Assembly: GCA_963692465.1 (NCBI GenBank)
Contig: OY829943.1
Location: 3,472,001 to 3,536,000 of the forward strand
DNA length: 64,000 nucleotides
Direction: 5' to 3'
DNA from: JAUZOB01 sp963692465
GTDB lineage: Bacteria > Bacteroidota > Bacteroidia > Bacteroidales > Prolixibacteraceae
In this document: positions 19,029-27,727 of the stretch, one piece after another
Layout: each line of letters starts with the position of its first letter
How positions within the stretch are numbered: the first letter of the stretch is position 1
The notes under the pieces: generated by a model
Seen by the model: the letters and a program-made list of their open reading frames with translations, nothing else
The model's database searches: none
What the model was told of the DNA's origin: nothing
Position numbers and translations under genes: made by a program

Positions 19029-19904
19029 TTATTCAATTCGACAAAGCCCTTTCCAGCTGACATAATGCTCTTTGATACCCAGTTCATCCATCAGATTACG
19101 AATCTCAACCGTCTCGAAGGTGTGCGTATTATATCCTTTTCCTGCATCGTTGTTGTATACCCACGATGGAGAAGGCCACAGACAAGCCCTGAATTTGATG
19201 CTCCGGTAGAAGTCTTTTCGTACCCCATTCTGTCCGTGATGCGCCATCTGCAGGTAATCGCAGTTCAGCTCTTTCCGGTAAGGACCGTTCAGCAACTTAT
19301 CACCACCTTCGCGACCCAGATCGCCAAGGAATAGCATTGATTTTTTCTTATCCCATACCCTGATTACCATGCTTTGATTATTATACGGATTGGCTGTAAT
19401 CTCCGGATTTCTCACACTCAATATCTTAAAACAAGTCTTCCCTATTTTGATCACCGTCCCCGGTTCCGTAAAGTTCACCACTGGAATACCCGACTTTTTC
19501 AGATTAGAATAGAAATCAATTGTCGGAGCCTTGCTGTCAACTTCATATTTCGAGTAATATTCCTCCGGCAACTCCGAATGGTAAATGGTTTTAATCTTAA
19601 TATCCCGCGGATCTTTCAGAATCTCGTTCAGAGCCCCCATGTGGTCATCGTGAGGATGACTGATGAACCACGCCTCCACTTCGTTGCCCAGTGCTGCTAT
19701 AAAGCCCCTCAAATAGGGAGCCTCTTCTTTAACTCCTCCGTCCATTACGACCACTTTGCCGTTATTCATCCGGAACACATACGAATTGCCGATCGTGTTA
19801 ACCTGCGAAGGCAACTGCCATAACACAAAATCCGACTTGCCTGTCTGTGAATGAGCTGTCAAAAAAGAAAAACAGACTACGGCGAATAAAAATAATTTCT
19901 TCAT
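19029..19904 (-). CDS. Secreted metallo-beta-lactamase-fold hydrolase
   Basis: A 291-residue exported protein (signal peptide about 1-19) of the ComEC/Rec2-like or MBL-fold type. The zinc-binding motif is HPHDDH at residues 83-88. Further ligands are probably in LFLGDLG and AHHGQNG. The family includes nucleases, lactonases and phosphorylcholine esterases, so the substrate is open. It is an unusual member of a PUL and lies between the surface lipoprotein and the glycosidase gene, downstream of a terminator-like hairpin. Confidence 0.8.
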   Translation of the reverse strand: MKKLFLFAVVCFSFLTAHSQTGKSDFVLWQLPSQVNTIGNSYVFRMNNGKVVVMDGGVKEEAPYLRGFIAALGNEVEAWFISHPHDDHMGALNEILKDPRDIKIKTIYHSELPEEYYSKYEVDSKAPTIDFYSNLKKSGIPVVNFTEPGTVIKIGKTCFKILSVRNPEITANPYNNQSMVIRVWDKKKSMLFLGDLGREGGDKLLNGPYRKELNCDYLQMAHHGQNGVRKDFYRSIKFRACLWPSPSWVYNNDAGKGYNTHTFETVEIRNLMDELGIKEHYVSWKGLCRIE

Positions 19905-19934
19905 CGTTTAATGTTAGTTTAGTATTTTATAAAA

Positions 19935-19964
19935 GACCGGAATAACCCTAAGGTCATTCCGGTC
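19935..19964 (-). terminator. Terminator or attenuator between lipoprotein and MBL genes
   Basis: A perfect 9-bp stem, GACCGGAAT and ATTCCGGTC, with a 12-nt loop. On the minus strand it is followed by TTTTATAAAA. It could lower expression of the two enzyme genes relative to susCD. Confidence 0.65.
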
Positions 19965-19996
19965 CGCTTTTAAAATTTGTGATAAAGATACAGAAA

Positions 19997-20845
19997 TTAT
20001 TCTTTCTGTACTTTTAAACTAACGAGTAAATCACCGGTGGGACTGGTCATCGAAATAACGTTTAATAATCCTTTCTTTCCGCTTTTCGTTTGAAACAAAA
20101 CAACATCCCCCGCTCCAATCGGAACAAGATTTAAGGTTACGGACATTGCTTTGAACGCATCATCACTTTTAAACCCGTCAAAATCAGTCGAAGAGAATAA
20201 GGTTTTTGCAAACCGGGTTCCGGTGTCCTTAAACCGGGTACCATCCAAATCATAGTTAGCCAGTTCGCCAAAATCAAAGAACATATCAACAACAGCAACA
20301 ACGGCGGGATCGCTTAACGATGCCGATCCGTGAGGAGTACCGGTATCCGCGTCCAATGCGCTGTAATACCCGCTATCTGCCCCACCTAAATAGAATTTCA
20401 AATAAGATTCAATATTACTTTGCCGAATCTTAATGGTATAATTTACCGAAACTGTTTTGCCATTCTTATCCGTAAGCTGAATTCGAAGATTCGTGGTCGT
20501 TTTTATGTTCTGAATCGTAAAATTAAACGAATAGTTTGTAACGGTATCAGCGATCTGATCATAAGCGGCTGTTCCTGCATAAATGCCGAATCCGGCTATT
20601 TCGACATCGGCTGTTCCATTATTCCACGGGAAGCTCTTAAAGATCTGTATTTTATCTATTTTACCCAAAGCCTGTGCAACGCCGGATATTGTGCAACTCT
20701 CTCCTGAGAACACAGAATCTGTTGCCGTCGTGTTATTTAGTTTCAATGACAGTGGGAGATCTTTATGATCATTGTTGTCGCAGCTGCTTATCAAACCCAT
20801 AAGCACAATCCCTGCGAGTATAAAAAGTATATTTATTTTTTTCAT
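19997..20845 (-). CDS. PUL-associated surface lipoprotein
   Basis: A 282-residue lipoprotein with lipobox ISSC (Cys at about 22) followed by a charged DNNDHKD stretch, a common surface-export signal in Bacteroidota. The rest looks like beta-sandwich sequence without a motif I can name. Its place right after susD matches that of SusE/SusF-like glycan-binding lipoproteins, so surface glycan binding is the likely role. This is inferred from position. Confidence 0.7.
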   Translation of the reverse strand: MKKINILFILAGIVLMGLISSCDNNDHKDLPLSLKLNNTTATDSVFSGESCTISGVAQALGKIDKIQIFKSFPWNNGTADVEIAGFGIYAGTAAYDQIADTVTNYSFNFTIQNIKTTTNLRIQLTDKNGKTVSVNYTIKIRQSNIESYLKFYLGGADSGYYSALDADTGTPHGSASLSDPAVVAVVDMFFDFGELANYDLDGTRFKDTGTRFAKTLFSSTDFDGFKSDDAFKAMSVTLNLVPIGAGDVVLFQTKSGKKGLLNVISMTSPTGDLLVSLKVQKE

Positions 20846-20889
20846 AAACCAGATTTTAAAAAATTATAACTCCAGTATTCAATGATTAA

Positions 20890-22644
20890 TTACCAACCCG
20901 GATTTTGCCATTGTTTTCCACCATTACCCAGGATGGATGCCTCATCGACAGGAATCGGGAACATCAGGAATTTCGAATCCCACGAATGACGCTGTCCGAT
21001 TACAAAACGGGCGTAATTGAACGTCTTATCCGTGTTCTTCGTGATGCGCATTCCGGTAACCAGTTTGTCCGTCTTGTCCAGAATTTTCCAACGACGAACA
21101 TTCCAGAAACGCTGTTCTTCCAATGCAAATTCCGTTGTCCACTCTTTCTGGATATAAGCCCGCATTTCCTCTTTACTGGTAATGCCCGCTTTAACGTTCG
21201 GCATATTCACCCGACTTCTGATTGCATTAAGTGCATCATAAACAGCTTGATCAGGACCATTTACTTCATTCTCTGCTTCAGCTAAAATCAGATAAATCTC
21301 AGCCAGACGCATCTTTTTCCAACTTCCGCTATTCGCCGTATTCAATGGGAGATTCTCACTGATGAATTTTTTGTTGTAATACCCGGTAAATGAGTACTGC
21401 CGACTGGTTGTTCTGATCTCATCTTTTCCTCCGACGTAAGCCTGTACCGTCACATCCGGACCAGGACAATAAGCCCCGTTATACAGAACCGTTGCATAGA
21501 ACCGGGGATCACGCCCCACATATGGATTCAGCGGATCGTAACCCGAACCGGTCACATAATTCGGCTGCAAATGATTATCATCCGAATAACGATTTGCCGG
21601 GTCGATAACCGGTAAACCCGTGCTTTTCATATCAAACGCATCAACTAACTCCTGGGTAGGACAAGATCCGGCTTTAAACTCATCCGAACGGGACGGGAAA
21701 TCATTAACCGTATTAAACCAACCACCATATAATCCGGCATCGTTTTTCATCTCCATAATCGTTTCCCGGTCACGGGGATCCGAATTCAAGTCAGACCATG
21801 CGAGAAAATAGTTATCAAACGAAGCATCGCCTAAAGCCGCAGAATAGAAAAGCTTGTAACCATTAGCCGTCAATTGAGCCAGCGCATCCTTGGCATAGTC
21901 CCGTGCTTTTACCCAGCGAGCCGGATCATTGGTAGGATTCCAGAGCGGACTGGCAGCATAAAGCTGGGCCTGACATTTTAACGTAATCGCCATTGCTTTG
22001 GTAAACCTTCCCCTATCTGCATCATTCGTTAACCTCCATGGAAGTTGAGAAACACTAAGAACCTGATCAACATCCTGCGTAATAAAATCAGCTACATCCT
22101 GAAAACCCGGACGAGTTAACTTACTAAAATCAGTATCCATCGTAAAAGACTCCCGGGTTAAAGGCTGCGGACCATATTTCCGGCATAACTCGAAATAATA
22201 AAAATCACGCAATACCGTAGCTTCCGCTTTAAAACGAGGCTTGTCAACCTCTCGCAATGCTGCTTTATCTGCATTCTGTAAAAAGACATTACACTGCCTG
22301 ATTCCGGCCCAGTAGCTCGAATACATCGAATCCCAACCGGCCGTAGGGTCACTGCTTGGTGTCAGACCGCCATTATACCATGATGTTGCCATCAAGCCTT
22401 CCGTATAATCCGAATCCCAATAAGTATCACTCAATCCGTCAAGCATTGCATAAAAGAAATAATGAACGCCATAGGACAGTTGATGCCCGTAACAGGAATT
22501 CAGATAAGCCTCTGATTTCTTCTGATCACCCCAGACGTCTTTCATTGAGATACGGCCATCGGGGGTAATATTCAGATCATTGGCACAACCCGCAGCCATT
22601 AGGAAAGAGGCTGTTGCAAGAATATAATAGATAACTTTTTTCAT
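20890..22644 (-). CDS. SusD/RagB-family nutrient-binding outer membrane lipoprotein
   Basis: The SusD-type lid that captures glycan at the outer membrane and delivers it to SusC. The 584 residues begin with a lipoprotein signal peptide (lipobox AAGC, Cys near 20). They contain the TPR-like helical SusD fold with typical segments such as EATVLRDFYYFELCRKYG and, near the end, KMRLAEIYLILAEAENEVNG and EQRFWNVRRWK. It lies 11 bp after susC in the same operon. Confidence 0.95.
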   Translation of the reverse strand: MKKVIYYILATASFLMAAGCANDLNITPDGRISMKDVWGDQKKSEAYLNSCYGHQLSYGVHYFFYAMLDGLSDTYWDSDYTEGLMATSWYNGGLTPSSDPTAGWDSMYSSYWAGIRQCNVFLQNADKAALREVDKPRFKAEATVLRDFYYFELCRKYGPQPLTRESFTMDTDFSKLTRPGFQDVADFITQDVDQVLSVSQLPWRLTNDADRGRFTKAMAITLKCQAQLYAASPLWNPTNDPARWVKARDYAKDALAQLTANGYKLFYSAALGDASFDNYFLAWSDLNSDPRDRETIMEMKNDAGLYGGWFNTVNDFPSRSDEFKAGSCPTQELVDAFDMKSTGLPVIDPANRYSDDNHLQPNYVTGSGYDPLNPYVGRDPRFYATVLYNGAYCPGPDVTVQAYVGGKDEIRTTSRQYSFTGYYNKKFISENLPLNTANSGSWKKMRLAEIYLILAEAENEVNGPDQAVYDALNAIRSRVNMPNVKAGITSKEEMRAYIQKEWTTEFALEEQRFWNVRRWKILDKTDKLVTGMRITKNTDKTFNYARFVIGQRHSWDSKFLMFPIPVDEASILGNGGKQWQNPGW

Positions 22645-22655
22645 CGTCCAGAAAT

Positions 22656-25600
22656 TTAAAAATTAACATTAACGCCGCAATTGAATACCCGGGTCATTGG
22701 GTAAGAAGTATTACTGGTGACCTCCGGATCGAAGTTGTTACTGATCATGTGATCACGGGTAAACAGGTTCAACCCATTAACATAGATCCTTATTTTCGGA
22801 GATTTGATCTTTTCCGACCATCTGGCAGGTAACGTATAGCCCAGTTCTACATTTTTCAGTCGCCAGAAAGCGCAGTTCTGATAGAAGAAATCATTCTGAC
22901 ATTCGCTTGCAGAATGAGAAGTACTCAATGCCGGGAAAGTTATTTTTGCCCCGCTAGCGGCCCTTTCAGGAGTCCATGCTGTTTTATCATTACTGAAATA
23001 AACACCATTACTACCAGCACTTTCCCAGACCCCCTGGTCCTGATAATACTTAGATACGCGATCAACACCCTGAATTAGAAAGGATAGATCAATGCTCTTG
23101 TAGTCAAAACTAAAAGAAGCGCCGTAAGTGTATTCCGGAACGTCTGTATATTTCAACGGAGCTTTATCCGCATCACTAATAATACCGTCATGGTTCAGGT
23201 CTTTGTACTTAAAATCACCGGGACGGGGAGCTCTGCCCGAATACTTCAAGCCTGAAGCGTCTATTTCTGCCTGACTTTTCCAGTATCCGTCTGTCTCATA
23301 CCCGAAGCGTGTCCACCATCCTGAATTTTCAATCGAATAACCCGTTTGCCGGTAACGATAAGCGTAGGTATCCGGTAATTCCGGTTCATCGGCATAGAGA
23401 ACTTTATTCTTTGCAAAGTTGAAATTCAGATTAGCCAGCATTGAAAAGTCCTGAGTGAAATTATGATGATAATTCAGTTCCAGTTCATAGCCATGATTTT
23501 TAACCCGGCCCATATTGAGGGGAGGCAACCCCGACATACCCAATAAGCTGGGAACCATGCCCCGGTTGATCAATACATTATTCCGTTTCTCATTAAATAG
23601 ATCAACCGATAGTTTCCAATCATCAACCAACCCGATTTCTGCACCCAGGTTAATCTTTTTGGCCACTTCCCATTTCAGATTCTCATTTCCCACATAGATT
23701 TCATTGACCGACTGACCGCTTCCGAAAGCGCCGGAATATCCGCCATCCATTTTTATCTCGTCAAGATAAAGGAACCGCTTTCCTCCCAGTTGATCATTTC
23801 CAACCTCACCCCACGAAGCTCTTAATTTCAGATAAGTCAATATTTTATTGCCTTTCAGAAAATCCTCGTTCGATGCAATCCAACTTCCCGAGAATGCAGG
23901 GAAGAATCCGAACCGGTGTCCCTTGGCAAATTGCTCCGATCCATTATAGCCAACGTTGAACTCAGCAAAATATTTATGATTATATCCATAGGTTGCACGA
24001 CCTGATAATCCGATGTAACGATATGGCAATCGTTCATTCGGTTCAATGCGTTCATCCCGTTGGAAAAGAAGCATCCCCGTCACATCGTGGAGTTTATCAA
24101 AAGTCCGGTTATAATTAACGAACCACTGATAATTGAAATAAGATTCAAAAGTAGTCCCGCTACTTAAAGAGAGCGGAGTGTTTTCACTGGAATCCCGTCT
24201 CTTGTAATACACTGAATCTTTTCCGTCAGCTCCGGTCGTTACATATTGGAGCCAATTCTGATGGCTCTGAGAGGCATTTAAATCATAAACGGACCGGGTA
24301 TCGAAAGATGCAACCATTTTTGTAGATAACCCTTCGGTAATAAAATTCAGTTTTTGCTCCAGTCCGAAGGAAGCCGTCACGTTACTTCTGGTTTCCTGTT
24401 TATATCCCGAACGGTTAATCATACCATAAGGAGGGTTCCCATCCGCAGTAGTAGCAATACATTGGCCGTCAGGTGTTAGAGGTCCAGCTTGAGTTGGGGG
24501 TAACGTCGTTGTATAAGCCATAATATACAGAGCATCCCATTCCGGTTGATTGGCTTTTTCCAGATAACCGCCAACATTTAAGAAAGATGTTAAAGTCGGA
24601 TTGATTTTCAAGTCAATATTCGACCGGAAATTATACCGATGCAAAAAGGTACTCGGATCATAATCCTTTTGATCTACCTTCCATTGCCCGCCCTGATCCA
24701 GATAGCCGGCATTAACAAAGTAAGTAGCTCGTTTTCCTCCGCCGCTGATATTCAGATTATAACGCGTTTGAGGAGTATAATCCTTCGATAACATCTTCAT
24801 CCAGTTATGATCAGGATATATAAGCGGTTCGTCTTGTTTTAGATAATGGTTAATCTGCGCTTGGGTAAATTCAGGAGCCAGACCATCATTGGTATCTGCC
24901 TGATTACGCAGAGCTGCGTATTCCCATGAATGGATCATATTCGGCATCCTCGTAAAATTCTGAAAGCCCTGTTCAACCGATAGCGAGATCTGAGGCGTCT
25001 CCTCCGTTCCCCGTTTGGTTGTAACCAGGATAACCCCGTTGGCACCACGCACACCGAATACCGCTGTTGCTGATGCATCTTTCAGAATAGAAACACTTTC
25101 CACCTCATTCGGATCAATATAAGTCAGATCACGGGGAATTCCATCAACCAGGACAAGAGGCGACTGACCGTTTAAGGTTCCCTGACCACGCAGATAAAGA
25201 TTCGTAACATCCTTACCCGGTTCGCCACTGGTTTGTATTGTTGTCAAACCCGGTAAACGCCCGGCAAGAGTGACGGCCAAATTAGCAGACGGGCTCTGTT
25301 TGATCTCCTTGGTTCGGATTGTAGAAATAGAGCCGGTAACTGTTTCCCGTTTCTGCTGACCGTAGCCCACCACGACGACCTCATTAATGCCATGTGCTTC
25401 TTCCTCCAAGGTAACATTAATAACACGCTGTTCCTTTAAAGCCAACAATTGTGTTTTCATTCCGACAAAAGAAAACTGAAGCACTTTAGCCGATTTCGGA
25501 AGAGTAATCTGATAATCACCGTTAACATCGGTAACCGTTCCGGTAGTGGTCCCTTTAATAGAGACCGTAACACCGGGCAGCGGGGAGCCGTCAGTTGCAG

Positions 25601-25874
25601 TAACCTTCCCTTTTACTACCACTTTCGATTGCTGCGATGCGATGAAACTCCCCAATTCCGGCTCTTTGAGTCCCTGAGTTGTTTTACTTTTTGTAATCTG
25701 TTTCTGAAAACCGGACGGAAGGATACTTCCGTTGCCGTAACCGGTTCTTGGAGAACCAACAGAAGCCCCTGCAAAGAGCAGAAAAGCAAGGGATAATACC
25801 CCCGAAAGCCTCTGCGTGGTTAAGATTCTTTGACTTCCCCGTAAAAGAAGTCCGTTCTTACGATTTTTTTTCAT
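22656..25874 (-). CDS. SusC/RagA-family TonB-dependent outer membrane transporter
   Basis: The outer-membrane import channel of the PUL, 1072 residues. After an unusually long leader (about 90 residues, basic at the N-terminus and including a hydrophobic stretch) come the carboxypeptidase-D-like regulatory domain (about 90-165), the plug domain with the SusC signature VVVGYGQQ and LRGQGTLNGQSPLVLVDG, and the 22-strand barrel. No hybrid two-component, ECF-sigma or SARP regulator gene lies next to it, so control probably acts in trans or through the long leader. Confidence 0.95.
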   Translation of the reverse strand: MKKNRKNGLLLRGSQRILTTQRLSGVLSLAFLLFAGASVGSPRTGYGNGSILPSGFQKQITKSKTTQGLKEPELGSFIASQQSKVVVKGKVTATDGSPLPGVTVSIKGTTTGTVTDVNGDYQITLPKSAKVLQFSFVGMKTQLLALKEQRVINVTLEEEAHGINEVVVVGYGQQKRETVTGSISTIRTKEIKQSPSANLAVTLAGRLPGLTTIQTSGEPGKDVTNLYLRGQGTLNGQSPLVLVDGIPRDLTYIDPNEVESVSILKDASATAVFGVRGANGVILVTTKRGTEETPQISLSVEQGFQNFTRMPNMIHSWEYAALRNQADTNDGLAPEFTQAQINHYLKQDEPLIYPDHNWMKMLSKDYTPQTRYNLNISGGGKRATYFVNAGYLDQGGQWKVDQKDYDPSTFLHRYNFRSNIDLKINPTLTSFLNVGGYLEKANQPEWDALYIMAYTTTLPPTQAGPLTPDGQCIATTADGNPPYGMINRSGYKQETRSNVTASFGLEQKLNFITEGLSTKMVASFDTRSVYDLNASQSHQNWLQYVTTGADGKDSVYYKRRDSSENTPLSLSSGTTFESYFNYQWFVNYNRTFDKLHDVTGMLLFQRDERIEPNERLPYRYIGLSGRATYGYNHKYFAEFNVGYNGSEQFAKGHRFGFFPAFSGSWIASNEDFLKGNKILTYLKLRASWGEVGNDQLGGKRFLYLDEIKMDGGYSGAFGSGQSVNEIYVGNENLKWEVAKKINLGAEIGLVDDWKLSVDLFNEKRNNVLINRGMVPSLLGMSGLPPLNMGRVKNHGYELELNYHHNFTQDFSMLANLNFNFAKNKVLYADEPELPDTYAYRYRQTGYSIENSGWWTRFGYETDGYWKSQAEIDASGLKYSGRAPRPGDFKYKDLNHDGIISDADKAPLKYTDVPEYTYGASFSFDYKSIDLSFLIQGVDRVSKYYQDQGVWESAGSNGVYFSNDKTAWTPERAASGAKITFPALSTSHSASECQNDFFYQNCAFWRLKNVELGYTLPARWSEKIKSPKIRIYVNGLNLFTRDHMISNNFDPEVTSNTSYPMTRVFNCGVNVNF

Positions 25875-25906
25875 AAGTTGCTTTTGAGTTTTTGGTTTTT
25901 ATAATC

Positions 25907-26180
25907 GCCTTATTTTCTGATAAGGCTTTGTAATCCCACTGAAACGGAGTATCCGTAAAATACTCTGCTTCTGACTTAAAGCCGACCGGTACCGTGAATA
26001 CCGGCCGGCGCTTTTTAAGATCAATCGTTTATACCATAGGCAAACAATTCCCGTAAATTACCATGACGATTCACTGAATCGTTCAGTTCATTGACAGACC
26101 CTGTCTTTGACTAAAGCAGAAAGCCCATAACAGAGCCTGTTCGGTATAATTACTAACGAAGAATGATTCGGAAAGAATCA
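25907..26180 (-). promoter_or_regulatory. Hairpin-rich leader upstream of susC
   Basis: Six short inverted repeats follow one another: GCCTTAT/ATAAGGC (25907-25926), GAGTAT/ATACTC (25947-25965), an 11-bp stem with one mismatch (25981-26009), ACGATTC/GAATCGT (26066-26082), GACAG/CTGTC (26093-26105) and TGATTC/GAATCA (26164-26180). On the + strand the third is followed by GCTTTTT, so it could instead terminate an antisense RNA. The function is not known. Confidence 0.45.
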
Positions 26181-26308
26181 CAAAAGAGAAAGACTAAATA
26201 TGCAGGGATACGCCCCTACCCAACTTCACACAATCTATCCCCACATAATCAGTAGGAAGATCAGTTACTAATAATCGAAGAAAGGGAGAACCTTTCCGGA
26301 GAGTTAAC

Positions 26309-26392
26309 TCAAAGAGAGTTAATGAGGACGCTTGGAAAAACGAAACGTACTCCAATGAAAGCAAAGAAATTTAATGCCTTGATAAAAGACAT
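26309..26392 (-). CDS. Candidate 27-residue hydrophobic small protein
   Basis: A small ORF that starts 9 bp after the stop of the 59-codon ORF, behind an AGGGAAAA ribosome-site-like sequence. The product is mostly hydrophobic with few charges, like a single membrane helix. A GAAAGG/CCTTTC hairpin at 26280-26296 follows and could terminate the transcript. There is no homology I can recognise, so it remains a candidate only. Confidence 0.3.
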   Translation of the reverse strand: MSFIKALNFFAFIGVRFVFPSVLINSL

Positions 26393-26401
26393 AATTTTCC
26401 C

Positions 26402-26581
26402 TCATTCCTTTGTAACCGGAATGAAACCGAGAAAAAGACTTCCAATAAAACCTGATTGTTGAGGAATTTTTCCGGTAGAATCTGGGATTTGCTTTGAATT
26501 CCCGACCGGAATTTTCGATGCAGCCCATTGAACAGCTTCTGTTCGGCCTGCTTGCATTGTAGTTAATTGTTTTTCTTTCAT
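26402..26581 (-). CDS. Candidate 59-residue small protein upstream of the PUL
   Basis: A small ORF on the susC strand that begins inside a perfect 16-bp inverted-repeat arm. The product starts MKEKQLTTMQAG, contains SKIPVGNSKQ and ends in a short hydrophobic patch (GFIGSLFLGFIPV) before TKE. A second tiny ORF follows after 9 bp. Codon composition is reasonable, but I know no family, so it may not be expressed. A longer overlapping frame in this stretch (26319-26603) looks less protein-like. Confidence 0.38.
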   Translation of the reverse strand: MKEKQLTTMQAGRTEAVQWAASKIPVGNSKQIPDSTGKIPQQSGFIGSLFLGFIPVTKE

Positions 26582-26638
26582 GGTGTGTTTCGCATAATAT
26601 CATTAATGAGTGGGCCGTGTGGTGCGAAACACACCATG
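26579..26638. repeat. Perfect 16-bp inverted repeat, 28-bp spacer
   Basis: CATGGTGTGTTTCGCA at 26579-26594 is repeated in exact inverse orientation at 26623-26638. The 9-bp core TGTTTCGCA occurs a third time, directly, at 26741-26749. The left arm overlaps the start codon of the 59-residue ORF. It looks like a binding site for a dimeric regulator or DNA-processing enzyme. Confidence 0.7.
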
Positions 26639-26905
26639 ATTACGTATTACATCAAAGTGAAGTTTATGGGACTTGCACCCAATCTCACGACCCGATATCA
26701 TTAAAAATCACAATTGGGACGTAATACTATTTATCATGTATGTTTCGCATTACAAATATGCAACATTTTTCAAAACGATATTCAAAAAAGTGATGGTTAG
26801 TGCATTATTTTTTATGTTCCCTGTAAAAAAAATACAGCATTATCTGTTTATACATAAAAGTTGCTACTTTAGACGCTCAAATAGGTTCATGCTAAATTAG
26901 TGCCA

Positions 26906-27469
26906 ATGCTAAAGACTTTTATTAAACTCCTTACCGTAGGAGGTATTTTATTACTCATTCAGAGTTGTAATGGGAAAAGCTCAAATAATAATTCAGGAGA
27001 AACAAGTTCAGCTGACGCTTTAGCAGCGGCTGATACCACCATCGGAGCTCCGGGGAGCCAGCCACAGCCACAACCACAGCAGTTATCTCCTGCTGAATGG
27101 TTAAATCAATATAATGCAGCTTGGGCTGCGATACAGAACCAGGTTCCTCAGGTTTCATGCGATCCCTACCAAGACACGAACAGTTTCATTGCGAAATGTA
27201 CAGAACGAGACCAGATAGTTAAAAAGCTGTTCCAACAGCAATATCCTGAGCTTTTTGCTTATGTGAATATACCTGTATATAAAGCGATACTGGCTCAGCA
27301 AGGGCAAGCTTTATTAAATAGGTTTCTCCAGCAAAATGAAGAAGAGAACCAACAGCTACAAGATGATCTTGACCGTCAGGTTCAGCGGAATGACCGGGAT
27401 TTAGAGCGTTATAAGGAAGAATTAGAACTTTTCTCTAAGAACTACAAAGCTCCGGAATATGTACCTTAA
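26906..27469 (+). CDS. Hypothetical Gln-rich lipoprotein
   Basis: A protein of about 187 residues with a lipoprotein signal peptide and lipobox IQSC (Cys near 21), then a low-complexity linker containing QPQPQPQQ. A long polar helical C-terminal region follows (NEEENQQLQDDLDRQVQRNDRD and onward), probably a coiled coil. I prefer the ATG at 26906 to the GTG two codons earlier. Function unknown. It stands alone, between the PUL leader and the IS21 element. Confidence 0.65.
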   Translation: MLKTFIKLLTVGGILLLIQSCNGKSSNNNSGETSSADALAAADTTIGAPGSQPQPQPQQLSPAEWLNQYNAAWAAIQNQVPQVSCDPYQDTNSFIAKCTERDQIVKKLFQQQYPELFAYVNIPVYKAILAQQGQALLNRFLQQNEEENQQLQDDLDRQVQRNDRDLERYKEELELFSKNYKAPEYVP

Positions 27470-27501
27470 CAGATTGTATGGAAGATATAAACCCTTCCTC
27501 G

Positions 27502-27506
27502 GTGAG
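27502..27506. repeat. IS21 target-site duplication, left copy (GTGAG)
   Basis: GTGAG directly before the left end of the element is repeated at 30144-30148 directly after the right end. Five bases is within the normal range for IS21 elements. Confidence 0.75.
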
Positions 27507-27727
27507 TGAATATTCCGGTCAAGCGGCGCCACCCCTACCGGATGAAGCGGCGCCAGGAGTTCCGATCGAAGCGGCGCCACTTAACAGGGTTGTTTATTTA
27601 GGGATATTTTAGAAAAGCAAGCGTCAGAAACAAGACCTGACAATCCGGCACAAGCGGCGCCACCCCAAAAGACAAAACAGGGAAGATTTGTAACAATAAC
27701 CAGGTATCTTTTGAACAAAAAGATGCG

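Noticed and set aside
26673..26900. 75-codon frame on the + strand upstream of the lipoprotein gene
   Set aside because: Aromatic- and Lys-rich translation with no domain; it covers the promoter region of the lipoprotein gene.
27521..27662. Regularly spaced 11-bp repeats resembling a short CRISPR array
   Set aside because: They are subterminal IstA binding sites of the IS21 element. Repeats and spacers are far too short for CRISPR, and no cas genes are present.
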